Shown: piece by piece, positions 58,782 through 64,000 of the stretch | How the letters are laid out: each line of letters opens with the position of its first letter | Numbering within the stretch: position 1 is the stretch's first letter | Origin: Branchiostoma floridae | Lineage: Eukaryota; Chordata; Leptocardii; Amphioxiformes; Branchiostomatidae | Reading direction: 5' to 3' | Length of the DNA: 64,000 nucleotides | NCBI RefSeq assembly: GCF_000003815.2 | Contig: NC_049989.1 | Coordinates: 3,137,691-3,201,690 of the forward strand | Translations under genes and position numbers: made by a program | The notes under the pieces: generated by a model | The model's database searches: none | Seen by the model: the letters and a program-made list of their open reading frames with translations, nothing else | Told to the model about the DNA's origin: nothing

Positions 58782-59624
58782 GACATTGAGGTGGTAGGTC
58801 AAGGTCGTCGTAGTTGCACTCGTAGATGTTGGTCTCATTGTCCAGACACTCCAGGTCACACACAGCCATGCGTCCTGTGCCAAACTGGTACTTGCTCTCG
58901 ACTCGCCCGGTTGCGAACCCCAGTTGTCGACAAACCACCTTAAAAGACGTTAAGATCATAAGTTGACGGGTCTTTACTGGTTTCATTTTATGGTCTTTAA
59001 CCTGTTCTGGCCTACTTAAGCTATTAGGAACTAATGAAATTAAGTAAAGGTGAACATCATACAAAGCAGTGCCTAATTTACATAATTTATGAGGAAATGC
59101 TTCAATTTTATAGGGAGATGCTGCTACGATAAGACATCCATACAACTTGTGTTATTTTGGTATAGAGGAGAACAACTCATGGAATGCATTCAAAATTTGC
59201 ATAATCAATGACTAAGAGAAACATTTATGATCCGTCACTCAAAAAAGGTTTGCATCATTTGGCGAAGGATGGGGTCGCAGAACTCTAGTGCAGTCAAACC
59301 TGCCCAAGCGACAACCTCTTCAATCCGGTCACCTGTCTGGTCATCGGTGATCGTCTTGAGCAGGTTTGACTGTACACTCAATTCTAAATTACAATACATG
59401 AAGAGATGGCATTAAGTTCTACTTACAGTTGCTTCTGAGCTCCTCCATGACCCTGTTGACAGACAGAGAGAACCCCACGTCCCGTTACGTTTGACCTGAA
59501 CACGTCCTTCAAACACGGTGGGACCCAGCAGCCGGATGTCGTGGTCACGTGTCACGTTGTTCGCATGGTCGTCGGGAGGATTCCACTTCCGGTCGAAGAC
59601 GATTCTATCATCAGGGGTGCCCAC
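58782..59624 (-). CDS. Receptor exons 2-3: first SRCR domain
   Basis: Exons 59624-59427 and 58938-58782. After GTPDDRIVFDRKWN (the 'GT..PI.F' strand of the module) comes DIRLLGPTVFEGRVQVKRNG, WGSLC, VCRQLGFATG and MAVCDLECLDNETNIYEC: an SRCR fold with its usual WGTVC- and CRQLG-like motifs. Phases 0 to 0 to 1 connect exon 1 with the giant exon. Confidence 0.92.
59030..59290 (-). mobile_element. Family A fragment plus small inverted-repeat element
   Basis: TTTGCATAATCAATGA and 'GGGGTCGCAGAACTCTAG' tracts match the 3' part of the 5775-6837 element (GAGGTCGCCGAACTCTAG). It is directly followed by an 82-bp inverted-repeat element (59291-59372) with CAGTCAAACCTGC ends. Confidence 0.6.
59291..59372. 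mobile_element. 82-bp fold-back MITE (CAGTCAAACCTGC ends)
   Basis: The left arm CAGTCAAACCTGCCCAAG pairs with the right arm ending GCAGGTTTGACTG. Very short and non-coding. It probably inserted next to or into the family A fragment. Confidence 0.75.
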
Positions 59625-62600
59625 CTGTACATACAGAGGGTAGATATTGAATACTAAACCAATGCCAAGCGGTGACAAATCTGGCAGAGGTTGCAAACAA
59701 TCGAAGGTATTATAGATGACAATGCTCTCCCATCATGAGCTTAGTTACTAGTAGTTTATTGTGATACCCATAACAGGCATACTCTCACGGGGATTAGAAA
59801 CAAGTAACATACACAAGAGCACATCTACAACAGTTCCAGTGGCGATAATACAGGTATAAAGAAAATTACTTTGGTGTGAAGTTTCCCCAATGCTGTGCTG
59901 AGATATTTGATAAACTTTGATCCCACTTACCAACTAAGCTATGCATGCATTCTACACACAAAGGTCGGGCAGGGTCACATCTGCAACAGGCCACAGTCCA
60001 ATAACAGTATCTTATCCATATATATAGAAAACGTGTAATAATGATAAGGCTGTCAAAAGTCACCTACCTGAGGTTTAGTCCATTGAAAACTCACATCGGT
60101 AGTGTAGTCTGACCTCTAAGGTGTCCATCTAGTGATTTTGAACAGATTCCTACTAACGGTCGAAAGAGTCGTGACATCATCAAAACAAACTCTGATGACT
60201 TTTAACCTTTCTAGACAAGAAAGTAACACATTCAATTGCACTTAATCTAGACTGTGTCGGACACTGCCGGAAACATTTCTAAAAGCTTTTTTTCTATCAA
60301 AGTAAAATAGCCAAAACCCATACTTGTAGCTTCGAATTCCAGCTCCAAAATGCCAACATTTCCCAAGAAAAAAGACTTTTTACATTGACGTTAAACATGG
60401 CTCTTTGTATGCCATCCCTCAAATAGTGACCTTTTACCAACAACATTCCGATAAAGCGCCCTTGTAGTATCTAAAAACTCCTAGGTGGCCCGAACTCACT
60501 GTGGCCGGAACGTAAACCGCATTTTCCATGGCCTGGAAACTATATGCAACCGTTATGCCAATCAATCATGTATAAAGACAATGACATGTGAAGGAGACAT
60601 AAAAATCTGAAGTGCAACTGCAGCACCCTGGAAAGCATGTAAAAGACCCATAAACAACGAGCACCTGCAGGAATGCCTACTCATGTGTATCATCACAATC
60701 CAACAATGACCACTAGGCCATATGGACATATATAGCCACAACCGCCAAATTCCCCCACTCATACATAGTCCGAAAAGATACCTTTTGAAAATGTCCACTA
60801 AGTCACAAGAAATGTCATACAATTCCACAGTTTTCAACTGTATTGAATAGGTATTACTGAGTTGCAAATAGACTACAACCTAGATACCAGAATCTGCAGA
60901 GCAAATTCAAAAAGGTTTTGCATTCAGTGTTTGCAATAGTTTTAAATCTTTAAATCAATTTTCATAACGACATGAAGCAGGAAACTCTGTAGCTTGCGCT
61001 ATAGACATGGGTACCTTTTTCCTCTTCCTTGCCCATTACGGTAACTTTTCTTCCCATAAACTAAAAGCTACTATAGTATTCTATTACTAATAATGTAAAT
61101 TTGCATAATTATTTGTATAAAAATTTTCTATATCCACATGATGTGTCTCAAATATGATAGTATTATCATCAAACACTAAGGTGCTACAGCCTGTCTCATT
61201 ATCTATGCAAACCATTTGTATAACCGACAGGCATTACTATTCTTATTATTCTAAGTTACATATGACATGTACCAAAATGAAAATCCCTATTATTTGCCAC
61301 CTCGGTATCGCATAATTTGTCTTTTGACTACCACCATTATTCAAATAAGACACAAATCGTAATGTTCTCTACCCAAATAACATATGTCACAAGTATCAAA
61401 CGCCAAACATTTACCTCAAAGGAATGTGTAGTTGCATCATCCCATCCTCATATGTATCCTTCCTAACCAATCACCCACCCATGTACCTTTTACCAACCAA
61501 CCAACCAAGCTTTAATGTGCATAACCATTGACATTGACATGACCTTGAAGCAGAAGGGAAATCCAAAGATATCTCAGTGATGCGTACAACGTCAGCTAGA
61601 GAAACTACCAAAAGTACAGATGTAGAGCGGCAATATCAATGTATTGCATCAGCAATCTATATACTACATGAAATATAACTAAGAAGCTTTAGACATAGTG
61701 TGTATGACTTTACTACGACTACAACTATCACTCTCTTTAGTATTGTTCATGGTTAATCGATATGTATGTACAATAGTGCCAATTGTGCTGCCGTTATGGA
61801 TCTTGCTGGGTCGTGAGAAGGTTCAGTGCGATCTGCAGTTGTAATGATTTTCAACTAAAATCGTTATGACGTGTTTGTAACTCTTTGATTTCCGAAGGAT
61901 TCGTGTCGAAATATATCGGACGGAAAAACTTTGATCTGCCAAGATATGACAGCTTAAGTTACAATTTGCCTTTTCCTATTCTTTTCTGGATTAATATGTT
62001 TTCTTCTTCGTCTTCCATTTGAATATTACTATATTTGGAAATCATACACTTCTAGCACTGATGTGTACGTCCTTGTAATCAATTACGTATCGTTAATGTA
62101 TTTGTGGTCAGATAAATAGTTTTTACGGGTCGGGCTGTTTGTGGGAACGAAAAATGAAAATGTAGATCGATAAATTAAATATACAAAGATTATGCTGATG
62201 GATATTTTTTCGTTCTGCATCTTCTGTTGTCTCTAATATCCTGCTTTTCGTTTCCACAAACAACATGGCAAAACAACTAGCATGTTAGGGGGGATCGAAA
62301 ATCTGACCAACTGCACCAAAGAACGCTCAGACAAGATGAAGGAAGGAAGAAATTATCAAGGTAATTCAATTCTGCTTATTTTCGCTGATGCTCCTGAAGT
62401 GAAGAGTGGTAGAAGTTATCGACAATAGTGTAGAGAAGATAAAAAGAGAAAACTTAAGTCAGTGTATCCTCATTAGTTCCTCATTTGCATATTTAGTATC
62501 TGCATATGTTCCATCTATCATAATTTACATGTGTTACATTTATTGAAGTCCAGTTATTGCAAACAATTGGATTTTACAATATCCTCATTACTTATGCAAA

Positions 62601-63398
62601 TTAAATCCTCATTTGCATAACATGTATATCATTATAAACATCTTTGCCTAAGCTACCTGCATGCCTAAAATAATGGCAATCCGTCGTTCCTTTCTGCAGT
62701 TATCCTCTTTGGAATGTCTTGAGAAAAACGCCCCTAAAGTTCCAAAATTACATGTTAGGGGGCTGAAACTTGCCCCACTTTGTCATGACACTGAAAGCCA
62801 TCTACCACCATATCATGTCAACAACTTATCATGTCCGGGACAAGAGATACATAGAAAAAAAAACTGCTAAGATAGAATATCATTAATTATGCAAATGTGA
62901 TCCTATTTTGCATTAATTGTATTTCATTTTGTACAATATTGTCTACGGTACCTACATACAAAAAAATCATGAAAATCTGTTGTTCCTTTGTTGAGTTATT
63001 CCCTTAAGAAGTTTTTGACAAAAATGTCCCTGCCATCCCCTAGGGGGGCCCAAACTTATGTCCCTTCTTCCTGAGCACAAGAGCTATGTAACACTCAAAA
63101 ATCATGACCATAACTTGTTCAAAACACGAGATAGCAAAACCGGAAGTTACGCTGCAGTACCGAAGGAAGCCGCTAGAGGACCCCAAATCTAATCATTTCC
63201 AGCTTTCATCACACCCTACCAACACACCAAGTATGGAACCAATCCACCCTGCCGTTCTTGAGTTATCTTGTTGACACACACACAAACAGACAGACAGACA
63301 GACACATAAACGCTAGTGAAAATATAAACTCCATGACATTTCATGGAGGTAATTACGTTACAACATTGAGTACTAATAAGTTTTGTCATAGCACTCAC
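59625..63398. other. Receptor intron 1 (3.8 kb)
   Basis: No exon recognised between the signal-peptide exon and the first SRCR exon. The right third is the reversed family A copy. The rest is AT-rich with scattered TTTGCATAAT tracts and no coding or RNA gene signature. Confidence 0.6.
62460..63350 (-). mobile_element. Interspersed element, family A, reversed copy
   Basis: Reverse complement of much of 5775-6837. Shared tracts include CATGTTAGGGGGCTGAAACTTG, AGCAAAACCGGAAGTTACGC and TATGGAACCAATCCACC, then the CAGACAGACAGACA tract and CATGACATTTCATGGAGGT at 63350. It ends 49 bp from the donor of receptor exon 1. No ORF of its own. Confidence 0.82.
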
Positions 63399-63644
63399 AG
63401 CTATCAGCCGTCCAAGCACGGTCATGCCGACCCCCTCCGGGAACAACAGCCGAACCCCCGCCTCCACCGTCAGGGTTGCCGACTCGCCGACGATGATGTC
63501 ATTTGTGACGTTGTACGGACTTCCCGACAGACGGATAGTGTGGTTGCGATAGTAGGATCCACCTATGTCGTCGGAAACCGCACCGGACAATAATCCAGAT
63601 AACAGCAGGGAGAACAGAAAAACGCGCCACCACAGAGGCCCCAT
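63399..63644 (-). CDS. Receptor exon 1: signal peptide
   Basis: ATG at 63644. MGPLWWRVFLFSLLLSGLLS is a typical secretory signal, likely cleaved after GAVS. The segment continues with IRLSGSPYNVTNDIIVGESA and TLTVEAGVRLLFPEGVG, the strand that opens each beta-helix module later in the protein. The donor GATAGCT|GTGAGT leaves phase 0, matching exon 2. Confidence 0.92.
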
Positions 63645-63732
63645 GGTGACGACTGCCTACGGCTTCGTAACCTGCACTGGACTATTGCGTGTCTGTTTAC
63701 ATATCGAACTTGTGTACCGAGTGTCCAAAGAC

Positions 63733-63742
63733 CAATTTATAA
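63733..63742 (-). promoter_or_regulatory. Possible TATA element of the receptor gene
   Basis: On the minus strand GTTATAAATT lies about 90 bp before the start codon. Spacing is right for a short 5' UTR, but this is a single weak motif. Confidence 0.3.
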
Positions 63743-64000
63743 CAATCAAACCTGGACAAGTTTGATCATGCTGCCACCATCCCATAAATGACCTCTTTTT
63801 ACCCGGCAACGTAATCTCCCCCCTCTTTGTGACTTTGGAACAGTCCCAATAAGGAAACAAATTCCGCAGATACAATGTTATTGCCATATGTTTGCAAATG
63901 TCTATCTTTGCTAAGCATAGCAATTCTGAAGTACAGCTCAGTTGAAATCGTTCCAATAAGGAAGAACATTCCACAGACAGAACCTCGCCACCGGGCATGT

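Larger units (their letters stand above)
22505..63644 (-). pseudogene. Giant Bark beetle/Anakonda-like receptor gene, interrupted by a transposon
   Basis: Forty-two coding exons can be chained from 63644 down to the stop at 22505-22507, each with GT-AG ends and matching phase. They sum to 13,758 nt (4,585 residues). Order: signal peptide, three SRCR plus right-handed beta-helix modules, C-type lectin, EGF pair, PSI-like, unassigned region and Cys-rich repeats, VWD, EGF repeats, cadherins, Ser/Thr stalk, SEA, one transmembrane helix, 50-residue tail. The N-terminal architecture is that of Drosophila Bark/Anakonda, which acts at tricellular junctions; a similar role is inference. Exon 31 is split by a 9.8-kb transposon, so as assembled the frame stops after about 3,654 native residues. 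Marked pseudogene only for this break. It may be one allele, or be rescued by skipping exon 31. Two separate genes (boundary near 48-50 kb) is a less likely alternative. Confidence 0.8.

Noticed and set aside
1-64000. CRISPR arrays, tRNA or rRNA genes, bacterial operons
   Set aside because: No regularly spaced repeats with unique spacers, no cloverleaf or rRNA-like tracts were seen; the genes are intron-bearing and eukaryotic.

Overview
This window looks like nuclear DNA of an invertebrate metazoan. The best fit is a cephalochordate (lancelet, Branchiostoma-like), but that is inference. The reasons are many short coding exons with GT-AG introns, phase-1 EGF-type exons, dense short inverted-repeat transposons (MITEs), long TG/CA tracts, and no operons or bacterial signals. 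I could not run searches; exon models were assembled by hand from splice sites and reading-frame phase.

Layout. 1-8.3 kb is intergenic and repeat-rich: a TG microsatellite, a GTATT repeat, a nested inverted-repeat transposon, a degenerate satellite and a 1-kb interspersed element. 8.3-20.0 kb (minus strand) is a five-exon rhodopsin-class GPCR of 512 codons, resembling the GPR161/GPR101 group, with an 8-kb first intron full of repeats. 20.0-22.5 kb is the GC-rich 5' flank of the GPCR followed by intergenic DNA.

22.5-63.6 kb (minus strand) is one giant cell-surface gene. I could connect 42 exons with consistent phases, summing to 13,758 nt (4,585 residues) once a transposon is ignored. The order is: signal peptide; three SRCR plus parallel beta-helix modules, mostly in one 6.16-kb exon; a C-type lectin domain; EGF and PSI-like domains; an unassigned region with cysteine-rich repeats; a von Willebrand D domain; EGF repeats; cadherin repeats; a Ser/Thr stalk; a SEA domain with a GSIKV cleavage motif; a transmembrane helix; and a short tail ending in NPVYSVSE. 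The N-terminal half matches the Drosophila tricellular-junction protein Bark beetle/Anakonda.

The most remarkable feature is a 9,825-bp DNA transposon (28225-38049) inserted inside one EGF exon of this gene. It has 44-bp terminal inverted repeats (two mismatches), a TTA target-site duplication, and two intact convergent genes. One is a nine-exon, 1,170-residue protein with a candidate DDE catalytic core. The other is a two-exon, 451-residue protein with a cysteine-rich zinc-binding-like N-terminus, coiled coil and lysine-rich segment. Conceptual removal of the element plus one TTA restores an EGF reading frame exactly. On this haplotype the receptor would be truncated unless the disrupted exon, which is phase-symmetric (186 nt), is skipped.

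Other mobile DNA includes a hAT-like MITE with a perfect 8-bp duplication in an intron of the giant gene, two copies of a palindromic MITE, a two-copy 1-kb family near both window ends, a GC-homopolymer-rich element, and a decayed LINE ORF1-like remnant.
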